Counted from the first letter of the stretch, positions 1 through 8,848 are shown. The stretch: 43,716 bases of DNA from Cohnella rhizoplanae (GCF_948329515.1 NZ_CAOJCN010000034.1:1-43716), one strand, 5' to 3'. Translations and numbers: made by a program. Notes: generated by a model from the sequence alone, not told the origin.

Positions 1-769
1 CCGCCGGCGCGACGCCCTCCCCCATCCCCTCGCCGAGCCCGGTGTCAGGGTCGATGTACGCCTTGACCGCGGCGACGACACCGGATGACGCAGGCAGCTT
101 GTCTAGCCCGAGCAGGCTGATCTTGACCGTGTTGGGTCCGTCCCATGTCGGTACGACATACGCGTCGCCTACGCCCGCCACCTCGAGCGCCCACGCGCGG
201 TATGCAGCACGGTTGCCACTCGTCGGCGGTGTCCGGACGTGGGCGTATAGCCGCGCCCGGTAGGCGTCGTCCGTCTCGTCGTCTGTCCCTGGCGTCAGTA
301 CGGCGCCCAACGTCGCCGTGGCCAGCCCATTGACGTAATCGATCGGCTGGAGAGCACCGACTGGGACGTTACCAGCGACGCCCGCGGTCTCACACGTCAG
401 GCTATAATCACCCGCCGCGATACGCTCGGTCACATCGTAGACAAGACCGCCGGCCCCGAACCGGCTTCCGATCGGGACGTCGAAGGGCGTGCCCGCGCTG
501 TCAAAGAAAAAGCCTTCCCGCACCGCCGGCGTCGCCAGCTTCGAGTCCACCCCAAAGTCAGCTCCGCGCGCACGTAGAGCGTCTCCGCTCGCCGTCTGCG
601 CGTGTTGTTGCAGGTTGGCCGTCGACATGGCCGCGTACGCCTCGGCTAGCTTCCGGGCAGGCGGCGCCAAGGCGTCGTATATGACGCTCCCTTCCCGCCT
701 GTCGAGATCCGCTGGCACGAGGTCTAGCATCTCGGCGAGGATATTCTCGAACGTCCGATCCTCATACAT
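1..769 (-). CDS. Baseplate J-like protein (XkdT-like), 3' end outside window
   Basis: Reading the minus strand from the ATG at 769 gives an open frame to the window edge, beginning MYEDRTFENILAEMLDLVP, so the C-terminal part is missing. The early PADLDRREGSVIYDALAP stretch and the later GTDDETDDAYRARL stretch are typical of the baseplate J/gp47 family (PBSX XkdT), which forms the wedge linking the tail hub to the baseplate rim. The start overlaps the stop of the XkdS-like gene by 8 bases. Identification is by family pattern and by its place after XkdS, as in PBSX. Confidence 0.9.
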   Translation of the reverse strand, partial: MYEDRTFENILAEMLDLVPADLDRREGSVIYDALAPPARKLAEAYAAMSTANLQQHAQTASGDALRARGADFGVDSKLATPAVREGFFFDSAGTPFDVPIGSRFGAGGLVYDVTERIAAGDYSLTCETAGVAGNVPVGALQPIDYVNGLATATLGAVLTPGTDDETDDAYRARLYAHVRTPPTSGNRAAYRAWALEVAGVGDAYVVPTWDGPNTVKISLLGLDKLPASSGVVAAVKAYIDPDTGLGEGMGEGVAPA

Positions 770-1151
770 TTCCTGTCACCCTCCTTTCGATCTGCGCGGC
801 CCCGAACATGGAAACGACCGTGAAGCTGACGAGAGCCTCGTCTCCGCTTACGGCCGTTTGAAAATTCTCGATCGCCATGATTCGGTCGTCAACCAGAAGC
901 GCCTCGGACACCCAACGTTCAATGTCGTTGCTATAAAGGCCGCCGAATCGCCGTTCCGTGCCGTAGTTAGTCGAATAAATAAAATGGGCGAAGCGGTCGG
1001 TATCCAGGATCTTGTACACGGCCTGACGTACTGCTTCAACGCCGTCGATAGTGCCCGCAATCCTGGCGTTCTGCAGGTCGATGGAAAAGGTGCGGCTCGG
1101 CTGTCGCTCCTCTTCCTCCACGGCTCCGAGTGATGCACCGGGGATGATCAT
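762..1151 (-). CDS. DUF2634 baseplate protein (XkdS-like)
   Basis: This 129-residue protein has the features of the DUF2634/XkdS family: an N-terminal segment ending in RTFSIDLQNARIAG, then GVEAVRQAVYKILDTDRF and a YSTNYG motif. The family belongs to the gp25-like baseplate wedge proteins of contractile tails. It lies between the XkdR-like and XkdT-like genes and overlaps both (4 and 8 bases), which implies coupled translation. Family identity is fairly sure; its exact position in this baseplate is inferred from PBSX order. Confidence 0.88.
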   Translation of the reverse strand: MIIPGASLGAVEEEERQPSRTFSIDLQNARIAGTIDGVEAVRQAVYKILDTDRFAHFIYSTNYGTERRFGGLYSNDIERWVSEALLVDDRIMAIENFQTAVSGDEALVSFTVVSMFGAAQIERRVTGNV

Positions 1152-1444
1152 TCTGTCAGCCTCCCTGCCATATAAAAATTGAGCGCGCCCTGCTGCCGAA
1201 TCAGCACGACCTTGTCGCCCGCCTCCAGCCCGCGGCGGATCAGCACCTCCGCGCCGTCGATCGTCACTTTGTATTCGGTCAGGTGTTCCGGGACCAACAA
1301 AAAATCCTCGTCCAGCTCAAGCCGCTGATCGGCAAGAACCAGAAGAGGATCGCTAGACTTCACCACGCCGTACATTACGTCCGCGAGCTTCAGGGATTCG
1401 ATGTATCCCTTCGCAAGCGCCTTGACGTTGTCATTTATACTCAT
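1148..1444 (-). CDS. DUF2577 tail protein (XkdR-like)
   Basis: A 98-residue protein matching the DUF2577/XkdR pattern: an N-terminal helix, the phrase VVKSSDPLLVLADQRLELDE, then EHLTEY and a C-terminal GDKVVLIRQQGALNFYMAGR strand pair. The family has an OB-like fold and sits at the tail hub or spike region in PBSX-type phages. It overlaps the XkdQ-like gene by 14 bases and the XkdS-like gene by 4. No catalytic motif is seen. Confidence 0.87.
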   Translation of the reverse strand: MSINDNVKALAKGYIESLKLADVMYGVVKSSDPLLVLADQRLELDEDFLLVPEHLTEYKVTIDGAEVLIRRGLEAGDKVVLIRQQGALNFYMAGRLTE

Positions 1445-2420
1445 CAGGAAACACCACCAAATCCAGGCTCATCGTGTGATCATCACCGGACAGCTTATGT
1501 GTGCACTCTTCAACGAGGAAAAAGCTGTCGACGCCTACCTTGTCGATCGTGACCTGCACCTTTACACCAGCCCGCATCCCAAAGTACCCGAGTGATTCAA
1601 GCGTAAATTTCCGCTGCTCCCGGTTCTTCAGCTGCAACAGCCGCAGGGCGATACCCTTGATCTGCTCCTCGTTAAGTCCGTCATCTACCTTTTGGTAGTA
1701 TTGCAGCCGGCCCCACCGATCGATTGCGTTGCTGTTTTTGTACAGGTAAGCGTCCCGGTGCCCCGTTTCCTTGTTGTCCCGTACCAGTTTGATCTGGTTG
1801 TACGTGTCTTCGTCGATGGAGTCCTTGATCTTGTAGTCATATACCAGGCTGCTCTCCCCCAAGATCAAGTCTATCGTCATGTTGCGGACATGGGAGAGCT
1901 TCACGTTGCCGTAGTCGTCGTACAGCACGTACAAGTTCCCGGTGCCCATCAGCGTCGTGTCCAAAGCACGGAAGGCGATGTCGAGCCGCTTCTGGCCATC
2001 CTCAGACACCTTAGGGATGACGAATCCCGTGTTGACGAGCTGCCCCACGGAGATCCCGACGGCTTGGCACTGGTCCCGGATAACCTCGTCGGCGCGGATA
2101 TTCTTTTTGACGTATGTATCCGACTCCGACAGATAGCGGAGCTGATCGTACGCCAGGATCCGGACCGGTGCGTCTCTGCTTCGCTCGACAGTGAAAATGC
2201 GTCCCCAGAATAATCCGTCGCCGTCGACTTTGACGCGGATGACATCACCGTTTTTGACGTCGAAGCCATTGGCCTGATAGGAATCGTCGCGGATGAACGT
2301 CAGGTCAAGCGAAGAAGGCTTCCCGATCCGTGACGTCTTCCAGGTGACTTCGGAGGTGACGTCCGTCAGGTCCCAAAGCGTGCCATTCAGGTTGTCGACG
2401 ACAATCTCGTATTTAGGCAC
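1431..2420 (-). CDS. Tail hub protein (XkdQ-like, gpD/gp27-like)
   Basis: This 329-residue protein resembles XkdQ of PBSX, a structural relative of the phage P2 gpD and T4 gp27 hub proteins. It shows the beta-rich N-terminus (DLTDVTSEVTWKTSR), the FWGRIFTVERSRD segment and LAYDQLRYL, a motif typical of the family, and ends with a DDHTMSLDLVV stretch. It probably forms the ring at the end of the tail tube to which the spike and baseplate attach. It follows the LysM protein after 7 bases. Confidence 0.87.
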   Translation of the reverse strand: MPKYEIVVDNLNGTLWDLTDVTSEVTWKTSRIGKPSSLDLTFIRDDSYQANGFDVKNGDVIRVKVDGDGLFWGRIFTVERSRDAPVRILAYDQLRYLSESDTYVKKNIRADEVIRDQCQAVGISVGQLVNTGFVIPKVSEDGQKRLDIAFRALDTTLMGTGNLYVLYDDYGNVKLSHVRNMTIDLILGESSLVYDYKIKDSIDEDTYNQIKLVRDNKETGHRDAYLYKNSNAIDRWGRLQYYQKVDDGLNEEQIKGIALRLLQLKNREQRKFTLESLGYFGMRAGVKVQVTIDKVGVDSFFLVEECTHKLSGDDHTMSLDLVVFPDEYK

Positions 2421-2427
2421 GGCGGGC

Positions 2428-3144
2428 TCACTCCTTCTTCGATGGTAACTGCAGCACCTTACCTACGGGCAGATTGTTCAGCTCCGCGTTCGATATCCCG
2501 TTCAACGTCTGGATCTCCCGCCAGCGGCCCGAATCACCGAGCTGCATGCGCGAGACATACATGAGCGTGTCGCCAGGCTTCAGCGTGTACGTCGTGGCGG
2601 GGACTCGTTCGTCCGGTCGCTTGGCCGGCTCCTTCTGCAGCACGGTCTGCCCGTTCTTCTGAACGGCTTTGATCTTCTGCGCCGAGTAGAATACGTACTC
2701 CTTAAGCTTCAGCGTGTAGAAGATGTCGCCGGGCTGGCCGGCCACCTCATAGCGTTCAAAAGACTCGATCGACATGGGCAAACTGATTTTGTATTTGTCA
2801 TTTTCAGCATCAATTCCGACGTAAATAAATCGGATTGGATATCCGCTGTGCATCCATTTGTTAATGTAATTCACGTACTGATTTGGATCCGGTTCTTTAT
2901 CGCGATTAACCAAAACCGTTTCGCTTACGAACGGATATCTCTGTTTTGGAAAGAAGCTTTCGATGTTAATTTCGGCCAATTCAGCTCTCTCAATGGTTCT
3001 GATTTTCCCAAGGCCTACAATGTCATAGTCCTTACCAGATCCTGCCCTTTTGATATCTATCCTCTCGGGAAGAACTGGAAAGTCGAAACCTTCAGCAGCG
3101 TTATTCCAACTCATAAGCATTTGAAAGGGCTTGGTTTGCGCCAT
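2428..3144 (-). CDS. LysM-domain tail protein (XkdP-like)
   Basis: The protein (238 residues from the ATG at 3144) is the PBSX XkdP type. The first 150 residues resemble the gp53-like baseplate domain (FQMLMSWNNAAEGFDFPVLPERI), and the C-terminus is a LysM peptidoglycan-binding domain starting YTLKPGDTLMYVSRMQLGDS and ending LPVGKVLQLP. It probably helps seat the tail tip and touches the cell wall. A GTG at 3156 is an alternative start 4 codons upstream; the ATG has the GTGGTGAG sequence in front of it. A terminator lies just upstream (3179-3201), which is unexpected inside a tail operon. Confidence 0.88.
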   Translation of the reverse strand: MAQTKPFQMLMSWNNAAEGFDFPVLPERIDIKRAGSGKDYDIVGLGKIRTIERAELAEINIESFFPKQRYPFVSETVLVNRDKEPDPNQYVNYINKWMHSGYPIRFIYVGIDAENDKYKISLPMSIESFERYEVAGQPGDIFYTLKLKEYVFYSAQKIKAVQKNGQTVLQKEPAKRPDERVPATTYTLKPGDTLMYVSRMQLGDSGRWREIQTLNGISNAELNNLPVGKVLQLPSKKE

Positions 3145-3178
3145 CCGGCTCACCACTTTCCAAATTTATCTGCCTAGC

Positions 3179-3201
3179 AAAAAGGCACCCTCGCGGGTGC
3201 C
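3179..3201 (-). terminator. Rho-independent terminator downstream of the stalk-domain gene
   Basis: On the minus strand a perfect 7-bp stem (GGCACCC, loop GCGA, GGGTGCC) is followed by TTTTT. It closes the stalk-domain gene and stands only 35 bases before the LysM tail gene, so full-length late transcripts must read through it. Confidence 0.85.
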
Positions 3202-3214
3202 CATAAAGATTAAT

Positions 3215-3955
3215 TCACAAAATTTTTGCGGTCTCCAGATCCCCTATTTTGAAAAAAACATTCCCATAGTATTTTATTACGTGAATACCATCTACGATAA
3301 ATTCCCCGTCGCTTGACTTGCTAAAGTCTTCTGTGAAATGAAAAGTGAACAGAACCTTAGCATTCCAAGTAGGACCGGTCACAAGATCAACGCCAGCCTC
3401 ATCTTTTGATTTGGCGTACCGAGTCCCTGCTATCTCTTCGAGCATGGCTTCCGATATCCATCCCTGACTCATCAAAGGCGGATAGTCATCTGCAGCGCGT
3501 CCCATCGCGATGGCCATCTGGTATGAAGGATCCTCCGAATCAGCATGTCCCTTGTACCCGACGACGGCCGGCTCCTCGATCGGCGTGTCCGGGTTGAGAG
3601 TGCAGCCCTTCTGGCCGGCGGACTCGCAAGGAGTGGCCGGCGTGCCGATATCCGACGATGATCCGCTGCCGCTCGACGATGATCCGCTGCCGCCAATCTC
3701 GACTTGGTTCTTCGCCGCGTTCCACTTGTATTGGACCCCGGTCAGGTCGCCGATCTTAGCCAGCGGGATGTACGTCCTGCCGTTGTAATTGAGGATCGGG
3801 TTGGCAGCATCGGTATACTTGGTCCCGTTCACGATGACCGGCTTTTCAAACAGCGTTAGCACGTACTGCTTGGCCGCTCCGTATGCCGGCGATGCCGCCG
3901 TAGCCGCCGCACCGATTAGCATGCCGAGCGTCAGCGTCAATATCGTCTTCTTCAA
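3215..3955 (-). CDS. Secreted stalk-domain (copper amine oxidase N-like) protein, probable moron
   Basis: The TTG at 3955 is chosen because GGGAGGG stands 6 bases upstream; it gives 246 residues starting LKKTILTLTLGMLIGAAA, a clear signal peptide with cleavage near PAYGA. Residues about 30-90 form a copper amine oxidase-like stalk domain (PVIVNGTKYTDAANPILNYN then GRTYIPLAKIGDLTG), common in secreted Paenibacillaceae proteins. A Ser/Gly linker follows, then an unrecognised C-terminal domain of about 120 residues. The gene lies between tape measure and LysM protein, a place where phages of this type normally carry none, and has its own terminator. It may alter the lysogen's surface; function is not known. 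Confidence 0.75.
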   Translation of the reverse strand: MKKTILTLTLGMLIGAAATAASPAYGAAKQYVLTLFEKPVIVNGTKYTDAANPILNYNGRTYIPLAKIGDLTGVQYKWNAAKNQVEIGGSGSSSSGSGSSSDIGTPATPCESAGQKGCTLNPDTPIEEPAVVGYKGHADSEDPSYQMAIAMGRAADDYPPLMSQGWISEAMLEEIAGTRYAKSKDEAGVDLVTGPTWNAKVLFTFHFTEDFSKSSDGEFIVDGIHVIKYYGNVFFKIGDLETAKIL

Positions 3956-4025
3956 AATGAGCCCTCCCACAAAATTATCGCTTTTCCCATATATCGGATT
4001 ATACGATAGATTCCGTGAGAATGGT

Positions 4026-6419
4026 TCATGCAAAGACGCTTTGCGCGCTTGAGGCGATTTCCTCCTCCATGCTTCGATTAATCCGGATAATCACCTCGTC
4101 GACGTCCATCTCCTTCATGATGGGCCCGGTCGTCACCTCGACCGTCGGCGTCAGCGTTACGAAGTTCTGAATCGCTTTGATCTCAGCCAAATCACGCATG
4201 ACTTTCAGATCCTCGCTGCTGATGTCGACGGTGTCCCCGATCTTGCCAACCTCACCGACTTTGCCGATACTATCAATCTTAGTCGGGTCATACTTTTCCA
4301 ACTTGTCCGTGATTTTACCCACGAAATTATAGCCTTTTTGATAGCCCGCGTTAAATGAATCGATGTAGTCCTTCCCGGTTTTAAATGGGATCTTGGCCGT
4401 ATCCCTTACGTCCTTGTCGCTGGTCGGCCTGTATTTCTCCAGTTCCGAACGCAAGGTATCTACGTAATTGCTCAAACCATGAGGATTAAAGGTATCGACC
4501 TTGGTTGAGGTGAACCCTCCCAACTCTCCGAACCCGGGAATTTTAGAGAGAGCGTTTGCCAGCTTGTCCACGCCGCCCAAGACGTGATTAATCGCGTCGC
4601 CGATCTTGCTGGCAAGCCCGCCGGCGAATCCTTCAACCGCTACGGTCATCTCATAGATCAGGTTAAAGAAATTCATCGCCATATCAAAGAATAATTTTTG
4701 GACGGCATAAACCGGGTCGACCATCATGTTGTGCAGAAAATCTGTAAACGATATCCACCCGTTCTTGAGGGATATAAGAACATTTTCAAAATGAAGCTTG
4801 ATCATTGAGAACGAGCCCATGATCACCCCGGCTGCCTCTGCCGCCGTCACCCCCGATTCTTTAAGCCAGTAGATTAGACCGCCAACCGCGACGGCTACTA
4901 GCAGTACCGCCCAATTCGCCGCCAGGAATGCTCCGACTGCTACCAATATCGGCCGGACCATACCCCAAAGGGCCTTTGTGATTACCGGGATGTAGATGTA
5001 AGCTATGGCGCCCAAAATCGCAAAAACAAATGGCCAATACTCTACCATCGCATCGCCAAAAGCGACGGCAGCATGGACGGCAACGTTAATCGCTTTTGAT
5101 ATCGCCCAGAACGCTGTCTCGAATGCTTTAAAGAACGGTTCAAACCTTCCGGACTCGAACCCTTTATTCAAGAAATCAAACAGCGGCTCGAGCGCGTTCA
5201 ACGCCCCCTGCCCGGCCTGCTTAAACCGGAATTGGAATGTCTGCAGCACGCGCTGCCACTTCGCTGCAGGGCTATCGAGCATTTTTTCGAAAGCCTTTTC
5301 AGACATGTTCTGCTGGTTCAGCAGTTTATCCATGCCCTTGATAAAGCCATCTATGTCTCCCGCCTTCCCCGCCTTCAGCGCATCGCTGTTCTTAATCTGT
5401 GCCCGGCCGATGTTGAAACGCTCAACGATCGATGTGTAGTCGCCCGAGAGAAGTTCCTTCATCGAAAATGCGGCACCCTCAAGGTTTTCGAAAGGGTTGA
5501 GCTTCTGCAGGCGCATAGAAAGTTTGCTCAGCTCAGCAAGCCGTTTCGGATTCGTCGTGTTGCTCATAAATGACATTGCTCCGGACAGCGCCTGGTCGAC
5601 GTTTTGCCCCAACGCCAACGCCTGCTTGGTGAGGGTATCGAATATTGCTCCGCCTGCCGCCTCGCTGCCCGCGCGGGCCGAGAATGTGTCCAGCGTTTGC
5701 TGTTGCTGCATGGCGCCGCCAACAGCCGACTTATATGCTGTACCGAGGCCCAGCGAGGCAAGAACGCTCGAAACAACACCTGCGAGCCCACGGATCCCAC
5801 CGAAGCCCCCGCCGCCTCCACCACCGGGACCGCTGCCGTCGAGTTTAGTAATGAGTCGATGAATTGCATCGATCAGCCTGTCCATCGTGGAGCGCAGGTC
5901 CCCCATAAATCCCCCGAGCTGCGCATTGACGACGAGCTGCACGCGTGCCACGATCGAACCAATACGAGCATCGATCTGATGACGCAGGAGCGACGCTTGT
6001 CGTAGCGCGCCTGCCGTATCAAGCCGCACAACCTCATCGATGCGAAGTGGAGCATGATGCAAACCGCTCATTGCCGTGTTTATCTGAGTGCGCAGATGCG
6101 CTGTGTCAACGTTAAGCCGAAGAGCAGTGCCCGCGGCGCCGGATCTGACCTGTGCTTGGATGCGGGTGAGCTCCCGGGTCACTTGGCTCGAGTCGATCAG
6201 CACCTGCAGCACACCGGAGCCCATTGCACTGATTTTAGTACGCAACCGCTCCACTTCAGCGACGGCCTCGCCGGCATTGATCCGGATGGTGACCTCAGAC
6301 CGCATCGCCTCTCGAAGCTGCGAGGCCAGGTTAATTGTCCGCTGCATGGCCTCGTTGACGCTTCGCAGTTTGGATGTAAAGCGATCGTACAGGGACATAG
6401 ACGCCGCGAGTGTCGCCAT
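4026..6419 (-). CDS. Tail tape measure protein
   Basis: The 797-residue length, position right after the tail chaperones, and architecture identify a tape measure protein, which sets tail length and fills the tube. Residues 1-190 are helical with repeated RT/RI heptads, a glycine-rich break (GGGGGGG) follows near 200, and a hydrophobic stretch at about 440-520 (WPFVFAILGAIAYIYIP, ILVAVGAFLAANWAVLLVAVAV) provides membrane-inserting helices typical of these proteins. The C-terminus is polar. ATG at 6419 has AAGGAGGG 8 bases upstream. Confidence 0.92.
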   Translation of the reverse strand: MATLAASMSLYDRFTSKLRSVNEAMQRTINLASQLREAMRSEVTIRINAGEAVAEVERLRTKISAMGSGVLQVLIDSSQVTRELTRIQAQVRSGAAGTALRLNVDTAHLRTQINTAMSGLHHAPLRIDEVVRLDTAGALRQASLLRHQIDARIGSIVARVQLVVNAQLGGFMGDLRSTMDRLIDAIHRLITKLDGSGPGGGGGGGFGGIRGLAGVVSSVLASLGLGTAYKSAVGGAMQQQQTLDTFSARAGSEAAGGAIFDTLTKQALALGQNVDQALSGAMSFMSNTTNPKRLAELSKLSMRLQKLNPFENLEGAAFSMKELLSGDYTSIVERFNIGRAQIKNSDALKAGKAGDIDGFIKGMDKLLNQQNMSEKAFEKMLDSPAAKWQRVLQTFQFRFKQAGQGALNALEPLFDFLNKGFESGRFEPFFKAFETAFWAISKAINVAVHAAVAFGDAMVEYWPFVFAILGAIAYIYIPVITKALWGMVRPILVAVGAFLAANWAVLLVAVAVGGLIYWLKESGVTAAEAAGVIMGSFSMIKLHFENVLISLKNGWISFTDFLHNMMVDPVYAVQKLFFDMAMNFFNLIYEMTVAVEGFAGGLASKIGDAINHVLGGVDKLANALSKIPGFGELGGFTSTKVDTFNPHGLSNYVDTLRSELEKYRPTSDKDVRDTAKIPFKTGKDYIDSFNAGYQKGYNFVGKITDKLEKYDPTKIDSIGKVGEVGKIGDTVDISSEDLKVMRDLAEIKAIQNFVTLTPTVEVTTGPIMKEMDVDEVIIRINRSMEEEIASSAQSVFA

Positions 6420-6437
6420 CGTAATCTCCCTCCTTCC

Positions 6438-7045
6438 CTATTTTTTTCTGTTCTTCGCTCTGACTTGTGCCTGCGTTTGTTTCTCAGCATCGACCCGTAC
6501 ACGAATCATTCCGATTAGCGCAGCCTTCTTCGGCGCGGAGAGCTCGGCAAACGTCCACGGCATCATGCTATATTCGTTGAGGGCGTAGTACGCGTAAACC
6601 CACTCGCCTACGCCCTCCTTGATTAGTTTTTTACTTCATCCGCCATCTCGGACAAATCGCGGTCAAAACCGTTGATCTCCTGCACCTTCGCCGCGAGCGT
6701 CGCATATTCGCCGGATAGCAGCATTTTGCGAACGAGAGCAGGCGCGCCCTTGACGCCATACGATGTCTGCAGCGCGGTGTCATTCAAATTAGGATAGATG
6801 ACGCATGCCGCGATCAGGCGACCCAGATAGGCGGCGTAGTCCGTCTCGGGTACCTGCACGCCGTTCTTCCCCTTGACGCGCTTGGTGGCCGCGTTGCGCA
6901 GCTCATCGTTTTCGTCCTCCGAGATTGCCCGCAGGCACCATGCGAGCGTCTTGCCGTCCTTGTCCTTGTACCGATCAGAGACGACTACCTCGACCTCGTC
7001 GGCTTGAGCGACGTTCTCGGCAAAGAATAAACTCATATCAGTCAT
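6438..7045 (-). CDS. Tail assembly chaperone fusion (gpGT-like), made by -1 frameshift
   Basis: The upstream chaperone frame ends GTA AAA AAC TAA. A ribosome slipping back one base on A-AAA-AAC (6632-6626) continues as K-K-L-I-K-E-G-V-G-E-W-V and stays open for 62 codons to the TAG at 6438-6440, giving a 202-residue fusion. The added part contains YAYYALNEYSMMPWTFAEL and a basic end (RAKNRKK), like the small product found at this place in PBSX-type phages. Fusion and short forms in a fixed ratio are standard for gpG/gpGT tail chaperones that coat the tape measure. The extension has no convincing start of its own. The mechanism is inferred from sequence. Confidence 0.85.
6623..7045 (-). CDS. 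Tail assembly chaperone (XkdN-like, gpG-like)
   Basis: This 140-residue protein resembles the XkdN family (phage tail assembly chaperone): an N-terminal FFAENVAQ segment, a central KTLAWCLRAISEDENDELR, then YAAYLGRLIAACVIYPNLND and a C-terminal EINGFDRDLSEMADEVKN. Such proteins bind the tape measure during tail assembly and are not in the finished virion. It sits between tube and tape measure genes as expected. The stop codon directly follows a slippery heptamer that extends a fraction of the product. Confidence 0.9.
   Translation of the reverse strand: MTDMSLFFAENVAQADEVEVVVSDRYKDKDGKTLAWCLRAISEDENDELRNAATKRVKGKNGVQVPETDYAAYLGRLIAACVIYPNLNDTALQTSYGVKGAPALVRKMLLSGEYATLAAKVQEINGFDRDLSEMADEVKN
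6626..6632 (-). promoter_or_regulatory. Programmed -1 ribosomal frameshift site A-AAA-AAC
   Basis: The heptamer A AAA AAC is in the correct X-XXY-YYZ phase relative to the chaperone frame and is followed immediately by the zero-frame TAA. A purine-rich AAGGAGGG stretch begins 6 bases after the heptamer and may act as the stimulatory element or simply be fortuitous. Confidence 0.85.
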
Positions 7046-7065
7046 TGGTTAATCCTCCATTTCAA

Positions 7066-7533
7066 TTATCCCAGCGTCGGGGCCGTGAATTTGGTTCCGA
7101 GATCCACACCTTGGAAGGTGAAGGATACTTCCTCGTCAAGCGTTTCCGCTTCGGTGTCCAATGCGGCGATGACGACTTCATCCAGGTTCACGTCGAGTAG
7201 CGTAACGATCTGCTTACCGGTAGCGGACGTCGGATCTTCGTTGGTGATCTGGATGTCAAAATAGGTGTCCTTGCCGTTCTGGATGTAGTCGTACATCATT
7301 TCGCGAAAACGGGACGTGACATAATAGATCGTCATCGTCCCACTTCCTTCCCAACCCGTCGCCTTTTTCTGGGTATTCCGGTTACCCAACACGCGTACGT
7401 CGGCTTTATTCTTGGTCGCTGTCGCTCTCAAATTGCGAACCATGAACATCTCGAACGTCTCCGTGCCGATCGTGGCGGTAGCTGTGCCTGCGTTGCCAGC
7501 GATCGTGTCACCAGCCTTCAGAAAACCCGCCAT
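7066..7533 (-). CDS. Tail tube protein (XkdM-like)
   Basis: A 155-residue protein of the PBSX XkdM tail core/tube family: N-terminal MAGFLKAGDTIAGNAGTATA, then VRNLRATATKNKADVRVLG, GTMTIYYVTSRFREMMYDY and a C-terminal EEVSFTFQGVDL. These polymerise into the inner tube of contractile tails. It follows the sheath gene with a 1-base gap and precedes the chaperones, the usual order. Confidence 0.93.
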   Translation of the reverse strand: MAGFLKAGDTIAGNAGTATATIGTETFEMFMVRNLRATATKNKADVRVLGNRNTQKKATGWEGSGTMTIYYVTSRFREMMYDYIQNGKDTYFDIQITNEDPTSATGKQIVTLLDVNLDEVVIAALDTEAETLDEEVSFTFQGVDLGTKFTAPTLG

Positions 7534-7534
7534 T

Positions 7535-8848
7535 TTACCTCACCTGCACTTTCATGTAGATTTTTTCGATAGCGTCAACCGGTTGAATAGACGCCGTCAC
7601 GACTACCGAATCGGCATCATCACCTTGGGCCACAGTGATGTCGGTCAGGGGGTCGAAGTTCTGAACGGCGCCGATACCTTGATATGCCGTCACAATCTTG
7701 ACGCAATCCTTCCGGAAGAGTGCGCGCCCGGCGTCGTCGTTTCCGACTTTGCCGATGTAGGCAGCCTCGAACGTGTTCTTCCAATCGTTCGCCAGCCCGT
7801 CGAGAACACGGAGCGTCCGATTCTTCGCAAACAACCGACTTTTGGTCGGGGTGAAGGAGTGAAACGAGTTGATGTCCTGCTCCACGACCACCCCACCGGC
7901 GCGCGCCGTAAATACGAACTCGCCTCCCTGCAGCGCAGTGATGGTTTGCGCATTGGTGTAACGCGTGCCTGCGTCCACCGCGCCGTCGTAGGCGGTGTAG
8001 GTCAGCGATTCGTTGGCCGCTGCTGCCGCAGCCGCCCCCGCCACCCACGCCGTCGCCTGGCCAGCCGTCAGTGTGGTGCCATCGTCGAGCTTGACGCCGT
8101 TCTTAACGCTGATGACGCCCTCGTGGTCGGCGGACGGATAGTTTTCGACGACGACCTGGATCTTGCGGCCTTCGTCGTCACGAAGTCGGCGCGCAAACGC
8201 TGCGTACACGCCTTTGAGCGTGCTGTCCGTCCCCGTATAGGCGAGCGTCTGAAAATCCTGCAGCTCGACTGCCCCCAGAAAGTCAGTGTGGTCGCCGTTC
8301 ACGACCGTGCCGTCCGCGCCGCCCGTCAACGGAGCGCCGGCGGATGCAGCGAGCGCGCCGGTCCCGGACCAATCGATCCAGTCGTTTGAGGCAAGCCCGG
8401 CGATGTTAGCCACCGTCTGCTTGTTAACGACGGCGCCGTTCAGCAATGTCGAGACGTCGAACTTCGCATTGTCGTCAACATTCGTTGCAATGACGACCGA
8501 CAGAGCATTACCTCTGGCGCCGCCATACCTGGCCGTTGCTGTCAGATTGCCCGACGTGACCGTCGCCTTCGTTCCGGTATTAAGCCGGAATACCAGGAGC
8601 GTCTTTGCGCGCTTGAGCGCTTCGCGGACCAGCAGCAGTTCGGACGCCGTGATGTCATACCCGAGCTTGGTCGAAGGATCCTCGCCGGCCTCGAGCGTGA
8701 TGATCGTCTTCGGTGCACCCCAAGGGAGCGTCAGACCGATCGCAGCGGTACCGCGCTCGCCCAGCGTCGCCGCGGAGCCCTTCGAGACAAAATTGATATA
8801 CACGCCCGGGCGGACTTTGTTCATGACCGTGTATGTTCCGCCTGCCAT
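7535..8848 (-). CDS. Tail sheath protein (XkdK-like)
   Basis: The 437-residue product is a PBSX-type sheath subunit, which shows that the tail is contractile. Supporting segments are VMNKVRPGVYINFVSKG at the N-terminus (the PGVY motif), GERGTAAIGLTLPWG, and the C-terminal LFRKDCVKIVTAYQGIGAV and DSVVVTASIQPVDAIEKIYM, which match the conserved last domain that contacts neighbouring subunits. It sits between the small protein at 8852 and the tube. Confidence 0.94.
   Translation of the reverse strand: MAGGTYTVMNKVRPGVYINFVSKGSAATLGERGTAAIGLTLPWGAPKTIITLEAGEDPSTKLGYDITASELLLVREALKRAKTLLVFRLNTGTKATVTSGNLTATARYGGARGNALSVVIATNVDDNAKFDVSTLLNGAVVNKQTVANIAGLASNDWIDWSGTGALAASAGAPLTGGADGTVVNGDHTDFLGAVELQDFQTLAYTGTDSTLKGVYAAFARRLRDDEGRKIQVVVENYPSADHEGVISVKNGVKLDDGTTLTAGQATAWVAGAAAAAAANESLTYTAYDGAVDAGTRYTNAQTITALQGGEFVFTARAGGVVVEQDINSFHSFTPTKSRLFAKNRTLRVLDGLANDWKNTFEAAYIGKVGNDDAGRALFRKDCVKIVTAYQGIGAVQNFDPLTDITVAQGDDADSVVVTASIQPVDAIEKIYMKVQVR

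Noticed and set aside
489..1133. Plus-strand open frame of 214 codons
   Set aside because: It lies opposite the baseplate J, XkdS and XkdR-like genes, has no ribosome binding site and shows low-complexity composition; it is an antisense shadow.
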